The position numbers were made by a program, and so were the translations under genes. A DNA stretch of 64,000 nt from DATHTC01 sp963746805. GTDB taxonomy: Bacteria; Actinomycetota; Thermoleophilia; Gaiellales; Gaiellaceae. Shown in pieces: positions 1 through 7,624 of this stretch. The stretch lies in assembly GCA_963746805.1 (NCBI GenBank), contig CAVVCQ010000001.1, positions 1,116,001 through 1,180,000 of the forward strand. The letters run 5' to 3'. Under the pieces are notes generated by a model, which saw nothing but the letters and a program-made list of their open reading frames with translations, did no database searches and was not told the origin of the DNA. Within the stretch, counting starts at the first letter, position 1, and every line of letters begins with the position of its first letter.

Positions 1-663
1 ACCGTCGTGCAGCGGCTGCGGCTCGGGGACGACGCGGACACCGCGGTGGCGGACATCCGCGAGCTCCTGCACCGGCTCGACCGGCCGCGCCGCTGCCAGT
101 GGGAGGTCTCGGGCTCGGCGACGCCCGCCGACCTCCACGAGCGGCTGCTCACGCTCGGGTTCGAGCCCGACCCGGAGCCGGAGGTCGTCGGCATGGTGCT
201 TACGGAGGAGCCGCCGCCGGTGCCCGCGGGCGTGATCGTTCGCCGCGTCGAGACGCTCGCCGACTACGCCGCCTCGCAGGAGATCGCGCACGTGGCGTTC
301 GGCGTCCCGGAGGAGGACCGCGTCGCCATGCGCGTGCGCGACGCGGCCGGCTTCGAGCAGCTGCTCGCCTCACCGGACGCGGCGCTGTTCCTCGTGGAGC
401 TCGACGGCACGCCGGTCGCGAGCGCCCGCGCTACCTTCGCCCGCGCCGGCGTGGTGCTGAACAGCGGCGCGACGCTCCCGGCCGCACGGGGCCGGGGCGC
501 CTATCGAGCGCTCGTTCGCGCGCGCTGGGAGGAGGGAAGGCGCCGCGGCACGCCCGCCCTGGTCACGCAGGCGGGCGCGCAGTCGCGGCCGATCCTCGGC
601 GGCCTGGGCTTCGTCGAGGTCGCGGAGATCCGCGTCCTGCTCGACGGCCCGGCCGCCGCGTAG
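1..663 (+). CDS. GNAT family N-acetyltransferase (5' partial)
   Basis: Predicted acyl-CoA N-acyltransferase of the GNAT superfamily; acceptor substrate unknown, cytosolic. The frame is open to base 1, so the gene probably begins before the window; GTG at 7 is the first start inside it. The C-terminal part carries the acetyl-CoA pyrophosphate-binding signature ARGRGAYRALV and ends with the typical last strand GGLGFVEVAE. The N-terminal third looks like the remnant of a first GNAT-like module, so a tandem arrangement is possible but not proven. It converges on the tiny gene at 683-745. The family call is solid; no specific function can be given. Confidence 0.8.
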   Translation, partial: TVVQRLRLGDDADTAVADIRELLHRLDRPRRCQWEVSGSATPADLHERLLTLGFEPDPEPEVVGMVLTEEPPPVPAGVIVRRVETLADYAASQEIAHVAFGVPEEDRVAMRVRDAAGFEQLLASPDAALFLVELDGTPVASARATFARAGVVLNSGATLPAARGRGAYRALVRARWEEGRRRGTPALVTQAGAQSRPILGGLGFVEVAEIRVLLDGPAAA

Positions 664-682
664 GGCCGGTCGGCCGCCCTGC

Positions 683-745
683 TTAGAGGAGCCAGATCAG
701 CAGCAGGATGACCAGGATGAGAACGATGATCCCGGGGATGTACAC
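683..745 (-). CDS. 20-residue hydrophobic membrane peptide
   Basis: A GTG start at 745 reads YIPGIIVLILVILLLIWLL after the initiator and stops with TAA at 683. Almost the whole peptide is one membrane span. A strong ribosome binding site (AAAGGAG) lies six bases upstream, which is unusual in this window and is the main reason to accept so short a gene. Tiny single-span proteins of this kind are common in Actinobacteria and often go unannotated. The function is unknown. It lies in the 319-base stretch between the GNAT gene and the FAD oxidoreductase. Confidence 0.55.
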   Translation of the reverse strand: MYIPGIIVLILVILLLIWLL

Positions 746-820
746 AAGTGTCTCCTTTGTTCGCTCTCTCGTTGGAGGGACGCCCTCGGGAGGCGTCCGT
801 CGACAAGAACAACGAGCGAG

Positions 821-913
821 CTAGCCGAGGAGATACGCCGCGACGAGCACGAGCCCGAAGGCCACCCCTGCGGTGAGCACCGCTGCCCTCATGCCGAACG
901 TCACGAGCCGCAT
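821..913 (-). CDS. candidate 30-residue membrane peptide
   Basis: ATG at 913 to TAG at 821 encodes 30 residues: a short basic start (MRLVTFGMRAA) and then one hydrophobic span ending AAYLLG. No clear ribosome binding site precedes it, so the support is weaker than for the neighbouring peptide at 683-745, which lies downstream on the same strand. It may be a single-span membrane protein, or chance. The rest of 664-982 shows nothing else recognisable. Confidence 0.3.
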   Translation of the reverse strand: MRLVTFGMRAAVLTAGVAFGLVLVAAYLLG

Positions 914-982
914 GCGCTGAGTGTTCGACGCTCGGCGGCGCGCGTCCATAGGCCATTCGGCCCATCTTCGTGACGTTCCGCC

Positions 983-2341
983 CTATCTCCGCCCCAGCGG
1001 CATCCCCAGCAGGCTCGGGAGCGCGGCGACGGCGCGGGTGGGCGCCGAGCCGCGGCCGCCGCGCTCCTCCGCGTCCTCGACCGCGAGCGCCGCGCGGCGG
1101 ACGAGCGCCCCGCCGAGCCCCTTCAGCGGCTCCGGCGGAAGCGCGGGCGGCAGCGGACGAACGAGCGGCAGCCGGGCCCACTCGTCGTCCGCTCCGAGCA
1201 CCCGCGAGGCGAGCGCCTGCGCGAGGAGCCAGCTCGGGCCGACACCGCTGCCGGAGTAGCCGGCGGCGTAGTGGACGCGGTCGAACGCGCCGACGAACGG
1301 GAGCTGGTCGGACGAGACGTCGATGGGCCCTCCCCACCCGTGCGTGACGCGCGCGTCGGCGAGCCCAGGCAGGAGGCGCCTCAGCCCGGCCTCGGCGCGC
1401 GCGATCGCCGCGGGGTCCGTGAACAGGCTCTCACCGAGACGCCGGCCGCGCGCGATCGGGCCGCCGCCGCTGCCCATGACGACGCGGCCGTCCGCGGTCG
1501 TGCGGAAGTAGTGGACGAACATGCGGCCGTCCACGATCGCCTCGCCCCGGGTCCAGCCGATCTCGTCGAGCAGCTCGGGCGCCGGCTCGGTGGCGACGCA
1601 GAAGCTGCCGAACGCCGTCAGCCGGCGGGCGAGCGGCGCCCAGGAGGAGGCCCAGGCGTTCACCGCCACGACCACGTCCGGGGCGCGCACGCGCCCGTCC
1701 GCGGTCTCGACCTCGCCGTGCCGGACCCGCCGCACCGGCGAGTGCTCGTGGATCGCGATCCCCGCCGCTTCGGCGCGCCTGCGGAGCGCGCGGGCGAGGA
1801 GCGCCGGCTGAACGGTCGCGCCGTGCCGGACGAAGACGCCGCGGCGGAAGACGGGCGACGCGCACGTCGCCGCGACCTCGTCCGGCCCGAGCGGCACCGC
1901 CTCCTCGGGTACGCCGAGCGCGTGCGCCGCCTCCACGGTCGCGTCGACCGACGCGTCCTGCGCCGGTGCCGCCGACACCTTGAGGAACCCGCCCTCGACG
2001 AGACCGACGTCGTCCCCGAGCGCGCGCACCGCGGCCAGCGAGCCCTCGGCGGCACGTGCGAGCCGGAGCGCCGCCTCGTCGTCGAGCCGCTCGCGGAGCA
2101 GCGCCAGGCGCGACCAGTACCCGTGGAGGAACCCGCCGTTCCGCCCGCTCGGCCCCGTGCCGCAGACACCGGCCTCGAGCAGCACGATCCGCAGCTCGGG
2201 CGCCCGCTCGGCGAGCGTGAGCGCGGTCCAGAGCCCGGTGTACCCGCCGCCGACGATCGCGACGTCGGCGTCCGCGGCACCGGCGAGCGGCCGCGCCGGC
2301 GGGTCGGGCGGCGCCTCGTCGAGCCAGAGGACGGCTACCAC
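983..2341 (-). CDS. FAD-dependent oxidoreductase, DAO family
   Basis: Flavoprotein amine or amino-acid oxidase of the DAO fold, resembling gamma-glutamylputrescine oxidase-type enzymes; substrate not assignable. The N-terminal Rossmann motif VAIVGGGYTGLWTA (about residues 27-40) binds the ADP part of FAD, and GPSGRNGGF follows at the usual spacing. The C-terminal half has the DAO signature HGWGGPIDVSSDQLPFVG and a GYSGSGVGPSW loop. About 452 residues, normal for the family. The chosen GTG at 2341 overlaps the stop of the upstream NYN gene (GTGGTAG), indicating translational coupling. A longer upstream reading frame is only the antisense of other sequence. Confidence 0.8.
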   Translation of the reverse strand: MVAVLWLDEAPPDPPARPLAGAADADVAIVGGGYTGLWTALTLAERAPELRIVLLEAGVCGTGPSGRNGGFLHGYWSRLALLRERLDDEAALRLARAAEGSLAAVRALGDDVGLVEGGFLKVSAAPAQDASVDATVEAAHALGVPEEAVPLGPDEVAATCASPVFRRGVFVRHGATVQPALLARALRRRAEAAGIAIHEHSPVRRVRHGEVETADGRVRAPDVVVAVNAWASSWAPLARRLTAFGSFCVATEPAPELLDEIGWTRGEAIVDGRMFVHYFRTTADGRVVMGSGGGPIARGRRLGESLFTDPAAIARAEAGLRRLLPGLADARVTHGWGGPIDVSSDQLPFVGAFDRVHYAAGYSGSGVGPSWLLAQALASRVLGADDEWARLPLVRPLPPALPPEPLKGLGGALVRRAALAVEDAEERGGRGSAPTRAVAALPSLLGMPLGRR

Positions 2342-2952
2342 GCGCTCGGCTTCGTGATCGTCCCGTTGGCGTCGGCTAGCTGCGGCGGGAACTGGCTCGC
2401 CGCGAGCACGCCTTCCCGGATCGGCTTGTGGAACGTGACCGCGCGGATCAACTCGACGGCGTACCGCTTCTCCGGCAGCGGCAGCAGGAGACCGACGGGC
2501 AGCCCCAGCTGCCGACGGACGATCCGCACCGCCGGCACGAGATCCGAGTCGTTCGAGACGACCACGGCCACCTCGTAGTCGCCGCGGAAGCCGTCGGCGA
2601 GGAGCAGCGCGGCGAGGTGCACGTCCGCGCCCTTCGCACTCGTCCGCGTGACGGACACGAGCTCGTCGGGCCGCCCGGCGACGGGCAGCTGCAGCCGGTC
2701 GAAGCGAGTCGCGGCGTAGTGCACCGTCAGGCGCGGCAGCGTCTCGAGCGCGCGGATGTAGGTCTGCTGCCGCTGCGCTCTCGTCTGGTCGCGCGGCGTC
2801 GCCACGCGAGCGGTGAAGTAGCGGATGCGGTTGACCCGGTCGCCCGGGAGCAGGAGCCGTGACAGCGCGCGCAGGTCGAGCCACTTGTACGGCGTGCCTT
2901 GGAGAGCGCCGTAGTGGAGGTTGATGCCGTCGACGTACACGTTCGCCCTCAC
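2335..2952 (-). CDS. NYN domain protein (PIN-like nuclease)
   Basis: Predicted PIN-like RNase of the NYN (LabA/DUF88) family, probably acting on RNA in the cytosol. Acidic residues expected for the metal site are visible: VDGINL near residues 7-12, KGADVHLA near 107-114 and SNDSDLVP near 133-140. The 205-residue length is one complete domain. It is followed immediately by the FAD oxidoreductase with overlapping stop and start, so the two form an operon, although no functional link is obvious. The family assignment is firm; the RNA target is unknown. Confidence 0.8.
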   Translation of the reverse strand: MRANVYVDGINLHYGALQGTPYKWLDLRALSRLLLPGDRVNRIRYFTARVATPRDQTRAQRQQTYIRALETLPRLTVHYAATRFDRLQLPVAGRPDELVSVTRTSAKGADVHLAALLLADGFRGDYEVAVVVSNDSDLVPAVRIVRRQLGLPVGLLLPLPEKRYAVELIRAVTFHKPIREGVLAASQFPPQLADANGTITKPSAW

Positions 2953-2971
2953 GGCAACCCCAATCTACGCA

Positions 2972-3016
2972 GAGACCGCCTCGCGGCGGTCTCGCACCCC
3001 ACCACCGAGGTGGTGG
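2972..3016. repeat. two adjacent perfect hairpins in a divergent intergenic region
   Basis: First hairpin: GAGACCGCC (2972-2980), loop TCGC, GGCGGTCTC (2985-2993), a 9-base perfect stem. Second hairpin: CCACCAC (2999-3005), loop CGAG, GTGGTGG (3010-3016). Both lie between the divergent NYN and VOC genes, just upstream of the VOC start. Neither has a T tract, so they look like 5' leader structures or protein sites rather than terminators. Confidence 0.5.
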
Positions 3017-3021
3017 AGGGG

Positions 3022-3804
3022 ATGTGTTTCGAGGCTACCAGGGTCGTGCATCGTTCCGAGGTGTTCGACCACGTGACCGTCCGCGTCCGCGACCGCGGGG
3101 CATCGGAGCAGTTCTATGCACGCGTCCTCCACGAGCTCGAGGCCGAGCCGACGTACACCGGCGACGACTTCCCCGAGTGGGACGACTTCTCCCTCGCGGA
3201 GGCGACGCCCGCGCAGCCTGCCACGACGGGGCTCCACGTCGCGTTCGCGGCGCCGACGCGCGAGCACGTCGACGCCTTCTGGCGCGCGGGCGTGGACGCC
3301 GGGCACCCGTCCGACGGCGAGCCCGGGCCGCGACCCGTGTACGGCGGCGACTACTACGGGGGCTTCCTGCTCGACCCGGACGGGAACAGCGTCGAGGCCG
3401 TGCACAACGGCGCGCGGCGCGAGGGGAACCTCGATCACCTCTGGATCCGAGTCTCCGACGTCGCCGCCGCGCTGGCGTTCTTCGACCTCGTCGCCCCGTT
3501 CGGCGGCTTCCGTCAGGGCGAGGAGCACGCCGACGAGGGTCCGGCGCTCCCGCACCGGGCGTTCTTCGGCGGGGCGAGCGGCTCGTTTTCCGTCGTTGCC
3601 GGCGGCGAGCCGACGCGGCATCTCCACGTGGCGTTCCCCGGTCGCGACAACGCGACGGTCGACGCCTTCCACGCCGCCGCGGTCGCGGCTGGCTACCGCG
3701 ACAACGGCCCGCCCGGAGAACGGCACTACCACGCCGGCTACTACGCGGCCTTCGTCCTCGACCCCGACGGCACGAACGTCGAGATCGTGTGCCACAACCG
3801 CTAG
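3022..3804 (+). CDS. VOC family protein, two glyoxalase-fold modules
   Basis: Vicinal-oxygen-chelate superfamily protein (glyoxalase/ring-cleavage dioxygenase fold) with two modules in tandem. Module 1 starts FDHVTVRVRD and ends YYGGFLLDPDGNSVEAVH; module 2 starts LDHLWIRVSD and ends YYAAFVLDPDGTNVEIV. The DPDGN and DPDGT strands with the following Glu are characteristic. Substrate unknown; metal-dependent isomerase, dioxygenase or resistance functions are all possible. The start is uncertain: ATG 3022 has GGAGG only two bases away, and GTG 3046 or GTG 3061 are alternatives. Its stop overlaps that of the converging hydrolase. Confidence 0.75.
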   Translation: MCFEATRVVHRSEVFDHVTVRVRDRGASEQFYARVLHELEAEPTYTGDDFPEWDDFSLAEATPAQPATTGLHVAFAAPTREHVDAFWRAGVDAGHPSDGEPGPRPVYGGDYYGGFLLDPDGNSVEAVHNGARREGNLDHLWIRVSDVAAALAFFDLVAPFGGFRQGEEHADEGPALPHRAFFGGASGSFSVVAGGEPTRHLHVAFPGRDNATVDAFHAAAVAAGYRDNGPPGERHYHAGYYAAFVLDPDGTNVEIVCHNR

Positions 3805-4550
3805 GCGGCGGCGAGGCGTCGGATCCGCTCGGCCACGAGGCCCGGCGCCTCGAGCTCCACGTGATGGCCGACACCCTCGACGAGCTCCAGCGTGGCGCCG
3901 GGGATCGCGGCCGCGAATCGACGCGCCGCGTCGTGCGGCATCACGTCGCTGTGCGAGCCCGCCATGACGTGAACAGGGCAGTGGACGCGAGGCAGGAACG
4001 TGAACGGGTCGACGGGCTCCATGGCGAGGACGCGCCGGTCCCAGCGGTAGCGCCAGCCGCCGTCGACGGCCTCGAACGAGCGCTCGGCGAGGTCCGCGTC
4101 GACCACGACCGGGTCGAGGCCCTGGCCCAGCGAGGCCATGAGGGTCTCGCGGTCGTCCACCACGCGCTGCGACGCGCTGCGCGAGCGCTCGGAGAACGTC
4201 GCGTCCCGTTCGGTCCAGTCGCTCTTCACGTCGATGGCGAGCACGGCGGAGACGCGCTCGCTCCGACTCGCGGCCGCGAGGCCCACGTAACCGCCGAGCG
4301 AGTGCCCCGCGACGGGCGCCCTCTCGAGGCCGACGGCATCCATCACGGCGAACAGGTCGTGTTCGTAGTCGGCGTAGCGGTAGGAGCCCGCGTGCGCGCT
4401 CAGCCCGTGGCCGCGGAAGTCGAGCGCGATCACGCGCAGGCCGTCGAGGTGCGCCACGACGCGGCGCCAGTAGCCGAGGTGGCAGGTGAGGCCGTGGAGC
4501 AGGACGACCGGCGGCCCCGTGCCCGTGTCCTGGTGCGCGAGGCGGCTCAC
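3801..4550 (-). CDS. alpha/beta hydrolase
   Basis: Serine hydrolase of the alpha/beta fold, probably an esterase, lactonase or haloperoxidase-like enzyme; substrate unknown. The oxyanion motif HGLTC follows the first strand (residues 19-23), the nucleophile elbow is GHSLGG with Ser84, the RGHG loop is near 46-49, and the catalytic His is in GVGHHVE near the C-terminus. At about 249 residues it is a bare core domain with a short cap. GTG 4550 is chosen because it starts just before the first strand (MSRLAHQDTGTGPPVVLLHG); no Shine-Dalgarno is seen. The 209 bases upstream, to 4759, are GC-rich with no recognisable gene. Confidence 0.85.
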   Translation of the reverse strand: MSRLAHQDTGTGPPVVLLHGLTCHLGYWRRVVAHLDGLRVIALDFRGHGLSAHAGSYRYADYEHDLFAVMDAVGLERAPVAGHSLGGYVGLAAASRSERVSAVLAIDVKSDWTERDATFSERSRSASQRVVDDRETLMASLGQGLDPVVVDADLAERSFEAVDGGWRYRWDRRVLAMEPVDPFTFLPRVHCPVHVMAGSHSDVMPHDAARRFAAAIPGATLELVEGVGHHVELEAPGLVAERIRRLAAA

Positions 4551-4759
4551 GCGGGGGAATCTACGCCGAGCCGAGCGCACCGCAAGATCGCGCGCGCGTC
4601 CGGGTCTGTCCCTGCGCGGGCCGGGCCGCGGCAGCCGGCGGCGGTTGGCCGGCGGTCGGCTCTCGGGAAGCCGCGCCTCCGGCGGCCCGGCCCGCGGACC
4701 CTGGCCGCCGTTGTGCGCCGAGGCGGCCCCGACCGAAGCCGGGGCCGCGCTTCGCTCCG

Positions 4760-5050
4760 CTAGCCGCCGGCCTTCGCCGGGTTGCAGGCCGCGCCGGGAC
4801 CGCCGCCCAGGGGGCCGACCTCGCGCACGATCTGGCCCCACGACTGCGTCCGGGGAGCGGACGAGTCGCCGAGCACGTATTCGTCGTTCTGGCCCGAGTA
4901 GGCGCACTCCGACTTGCCGTGCAGCGCCGCCTCCTCGGAGCCCGCGATCCACTTGCCGTTGCCACCGATCTCGCCGGCGAGAGCCGGCCCGGCGCTCATG
5001 CTCATGATCGCGATCACCCCGATCACGGCGCCAAGCATCCGCTTGCGCAT
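4760..5050 (-). CDS. small secreted protein of unknown function
   Basis: 96-residue predicted exported protein. The N-terminus MRKRMLGAVIGVIAIMSMSA is a basic and hydrophobic signal sequence with a likely cleavage site after AGPALA. The mature ~70 residues contain two cysteines (ECAYSG and AACNP) that could form one disulfide. GGAGG lies six bases before the ATG, so the start is well supported. No family is recognised. It is flanked by the alpha/beta hydrolase and the methyltransferase on the same strand but is not tightly spaced with either. Confidence 0.65.
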   Translation of the reverse strand: MRKRMLGAVIGVIAIMSMSAGPALAGEIGGNGKWIAGSEEAALHGKSECAYSGQNDEYVLGDSSAPRTQSWGQIVREVGPLGGGPGAACNPAKAGG

Positions 5051-5143
5051 TCACTACCTCCATGTCAATGGGCGCACGTGGCACCCTGCCGCAGAAGGCG
5101 GGAAGCTAGTTTCGGCCCCGGGTCGGGTCAACTGCCCGATGGG

Positions 5144-5887
5144 CTAGGAGCGGGACGACGGCGGCTTCTGCCAGACGGACACGTGCGACCTGCTCTCGCT
5201 CGTGAAGGGCTCGCGCGTCCAGCCGTCCCAGCGCTCGCGCAGCGACATCCCCGCGAGCTGCGCCATGAGGTCGAGCTCTGCGGGCCATACGTAGCGGAAC
5301 GGCACGGAGTGCAGCTCGAGCGCCCCGTCTTCAACCCGGTAGTGATGTGAGATCAGGCCCTGCGCCGCGACGTCGTACTCGTCGAAGCCGAGCTTCGTCG
5401 CGCCGAGGGTGAACGCCCGGACGGTCTCGCCGGGCGGGAGTCGCTGAAGGTTCGGGACGCCGACCTCGATCACGAAGCACCCGCCGGGCTCGAGGTGGGC
5501 CGCCACGTTGCGGAAGCACGCCACCTGCTCGGCCTGCGACGTCAGGTTCATGATCGTGTTGAAGACGAGGTACGCGACGGAGAAGCGGCCGTCCACGGTC
5601 GTCGTGGCAAAGTCTCCGATCGCCACGTCGAGCTCGTCGCCGCCCGGCTTCGCGCGGAGCCTCGCGACCATCGCCTCCGAGAGATCGATGCCGCTCACGC
5701 GGATGCCGCGCCGGGCGAGCGGCAGCGCGATCCGGCCGGTGCCGATCCCGAGCTCGAGCGCGGCGCCCTCGCCCGCCAGCTCGGCCAGCAAGTCGACCAC
5801 GGGGTCGACGACGGCCGGATCGAACATGTCGGCGTCCGAGAAGTCGTACCGCGCCGCCACGCGCTCGCCGAAGTGGTCCTGGGGCAC
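5144..5887 (-). CDS. class I SAM-dependent methyltransferase
   Basis: Rossmann-fold methyltransferase; the acceptor is unknown. Motif I ALELGIGTGRIALPLA (about residues 43-58) binds S-adenosylmethionine, the acidic end of strand 2 is SGIDLSEAM, and motif II/III is the YLVFNTIMNL segment. The C-terminal half (FRYVWPAELDLMAQLAGM, then SVWQKP) matches small-molecule methyltransferases of about 250 residues. GTG 5887 is preferred because it starts just before the conserved helix (MPQDHFGERVAARYD). It stands alone; bases 5888-6097 upstream contain no supportable gene. Confidence 0.8.
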   Translation of the reverse strand: MPQDHFGERVAARYDFSDADMFDPAVVDPVVDLLAELAGEGAALELGIGTGRIALPLARRGIRVSGIDLSEAMVARLRAKPGGDELDVAIGDFATTTVDGRFSVAYLVFNTIMNLTSQAEQVACFRNVAAHLEPGGCFVIEVGVPNLQRLPPGETVRAFTLGATKLGFDEYDVAAQGLISHHYRVEDGALELHSVPFRYVWPAELDLMAQLAGMSLRERWDGWTREPFTSESRSHVSVWQKPPSSRS

Positions 5888-6097
5888 GTCCCGAACTCTA
5901 GGGTCGAACGAATCGACGCGTGCCGGACATGCACGGGGTAATCCGGTAGGAGGGTGCGTGCGTAGGTGGAGGCGGAGCCGAGCAGCGGACGTGGGCCTGG
6001 GCCTACCTCTGGCTCGTGCTCGTGGTGTTCGCAATCGGGTTCATCGTCGGCATCTCACCGGCTGATGGCCGAGCGGGATCGCGCGCTCCGGGAACGA

Positions 6098-6122
6098 AAG
6101 GGCCCGCCTGAGCGGGCCTTTT
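6098..6122 (-). terminator. terminator of tRNA-Gly, possibly bidirectional
   Basis: Stem GGCCCGC (6101-6107), loop CTGA, GCGGGCC (6112-6118), flanked by AAA on one side and TTTT on the other. It lies seven bases beyond the 3' end of the tRNA. Either strand would give a hairpin followed by a short U run. Confidence 0.75.
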
Positions 6123-6128
6123 CCGTGA

Positions 6129-6201
6129 AGCGGGCGATGGGGCTCGAACCCACGACCCTCAGCTTGGGAAGCTGATGCTCTACCAACTGAGCTACGCCCG
6201 C
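6129..6201 (-). tRNA. tRNA-Gly(CCC)
   Basis: A complete cloverleaf reads on the minus strand: acceptor GCGGGCG paired with CGCCCGC, D arm AGCTCAGTTGGTAGAGCA, anticodon stem TCAGC/GCTGA enclosing TTCCCAA (anticodon CCC), and the T loop TTCGAGC. The discriminator base is T, as usual for bacterial tRNA-Gly. CCA is not encoded. It reads GGG codons. Confidence 0.95.
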
Positions 6202-6325
6202 GCGCCGACCAGTGTAGCCGCCGCAAGTCACTCGATCAGGGGCTGGCAAAGTGCTCGCCGCGACCCGACGATGAGTGCAGACCGACGCGCGGCAGTCGGG
6301 GACCTTCGCGACCAAAGGGGGCCGC

Positions 6326-6475
6326 ATGCGCAAGCGCGTATTGAACGAGCAGGGCCAGACGATGGCCGAGTACGGCGTCGTCCTCTCGGTGATGTCGGCC
6401 GGGATCATCGCCGCGCTGCTCTTCTTCAGCGGAGAGATCCGCGCCGCGATCCTGCGCGTCGTCGGGCTGATGTAG
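6326..6475 (+). CDS. Flp family type IVb pilin
   Basis: 49-residue pilin precursor of the Flp/Fap class. A short basic leader with NEQGQTMAEYGVVLSV carries the prepilin site: the glycine before QTMAEY, the Glu five residues into the mature chain and the adjacent Tyr are all present. One long hydrophobic helix follows. The chosen ATG has AAAGGGGG about five bases upstream; an upstream GTG would add an unlikely leader. No tad assembly genes (prepilin peptidase, secretin, ATPase) occur in the window, so it is an orphan here. It ends 66 bases before the aldolase start. Confidence 0.8.
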   Translation: MRKRVLNEQGQTMAEYGVVLSVMSAGIIAALLFFSGEIRAAILRVVGLM

Positions 6476-6541
6476 CCCTCTTTGGCAGCGCGGTCGTTCG
6501 GGGATACTGCTCCGGACGACGACGCGCTGACAGGAGGGACG

Positions 6542-7567
6542 ATGGACGTACAGCAGCTCGAGTCGACCGCGCGGGCGCTGGTTGCCGAGGGGAAGGGCAT
6601 CCTCGCCGCGGACGAGAGCGACGGCACGATCAAGAAGCGGTTCGACTCGATCGGGATCGAGTCGACGGAGGCCAACCGCCAGGCCTACCGCGACATGCTG
6701 TTCACGACGGACGGCGCCGAGGAGTACATCTCCGGCGTCATCCTCTTCGACGAGACGATCCGGCAGAGCGCACTCGACGGGACGCCGTTCCCGCAGGCGC
6801 TCGAGCGCCGCGGGATCATCCCCGGGATCAAGGTCGACCTCGGCGCGAAGCCCCTGGCGCTGGCCGAGGGCGAGACGATCACGGATGGGCTCGACGGCCT
6901 GCGCGGGCGCCTCGAGGAGTACCGAGGACTCGGCGCGCGCTTCGCGAAGTGGCGCGCGACCTACTCGATCGGCGGCGGCAAGCCGTCGGAGTACTGCGTC
7001 TGGACGAACGCGCACGCGCTCGCCCGCTACGCGGCGCTGTGCCAGGAGGCCGGGATCGTTCCGATCGTGGAGCCGGAGGTGCTCCAGGACGGGACGCACA
7101 CGATCCAGGAGTCGGCGATCGCGACCGGACGCGTGCTGCAGGCCGTGTTCACCGAGCTCCACGACCAGCGGGTCGACTACCGCGGGATCCTGCTCAAGCC
7201 GAACATGGTCCTCTCGGGCTACGACGCCTCGGACCGCGCGGACGTCGACGGGGTCGCGGAGACGACGCTCCAGGTCTTCTACCGGCACGTCCCCGCCGCG
7301 GTGCCCGGGATCGTCTTCCTCTCCGGCGGCCAGACCGACGAGGACGCGACCGCGCACCTCAACGCGATGAACGCGAAGGGGCCGCACCCGTGGCAGCTGT
7401 CGTTCTCGTACGGCCGTGCGCTGCAGGCGCCCGCGCTCAAGGCCTGGGGCGGGAAGCCGGAGAACGTCGAGGCCGGCAAGCGCGCCTACTACCACCGCGC
7501 GAAGATGAACGGGGCGGCGCGCACCGGGACGTACGCGCCGGAGATGGAGGCCTCCACCGTCGCGTAG
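6542..7567 (+). CDS. fba: fructose-bisphosphate aldolase, class I
   Basis: Cleaves fructose 1,6-bisphosphate into dihydroxyacetone phosphate and glyceraldehyde 3-phosphate through a Schiff base; glycolysis and gluconeogenesis. Metazoan-type class I enzyme: AADESDGTIKKRF near residues 22-34, a catalytic Lys in FAKWRATY (about 136), Glu in VEPEV (about 177) and the Schiff-base Lys in LLKPNMV (about 219), then FLSGGQTDEDA. The 341-residue length is normal. ATG 6542 has AGGAGGG three bases upstream. A weak promoter (TTGGCA at 6482, then GATACT) is possible. It converges on glpX, which serves the reverse direction of the pathway. Confidence 0.95.
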   Translation: MDVQQLESTARALVAEGKGILAADESDGTIKKRFDSIGIESTEANRQAYRDMLFTTDGAEEYISGVILFDETIRQSALDGTPFPQALERRGIIPGIKVDLGAKPLALAEGETITDGLDGLRGRLEEYRGLGARFAKWRATYSIGGGKPSEYCVWTNAHALARYAALCQEAGIVPIVEPEVLQDGTHTIQESAIATGRVLQAVFTELHDQRVDYRGILLKPNMVLSGYDASDRADVDGVAETTLQVFYRHVPAAVPGIVFLSGGQTDEDATAHLNAMNAKGPHPWQLSFSYGRALQAPALKAWGGKPENVEAGKRAYYHRAKMNGAARTGTYAPEMEASTVA

Positions 7568-7590
7568 CGACGCCGGAGGCTAGACGTCCA

Positions 7591-7624
7591 GTGAATTCGG
7601 GCGGGCTCGTCCGCCCGAATTCAC
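7591..7624. terminator. bidirectional hairpin between fba and glpX
   Basis: GTGAATTCGGGCGG (7591-7604), loop GCTCGT, CCGCCCGAATTCAC (7611-7624): a perfect 14-base stem. It separates two converging genes, and the stop codon of glpX is inside one arm. No long T tract follows. Confidence 0.75.

Noticed and set aside
5950..6118. A plus-strand frame reading AWAYLWLVLVVFAIGFIVG, a convincing membrane span
   Set aside because: No ATG, GTG or TTG exists between the upstream stop at 5947 and the hydrophobic stretch, and the frame runs into the tRNA terminator. It could be a gene with a lost start, but the evidence is too thin.
6202..6325. A possible riboswitch upstream of the Flp pilin gene
   Set aside because: I looked for cyclic-di-GMP riboswitch landmarks and did not find the conserved core; the sequence shows no clear conserved aptamer pattern.
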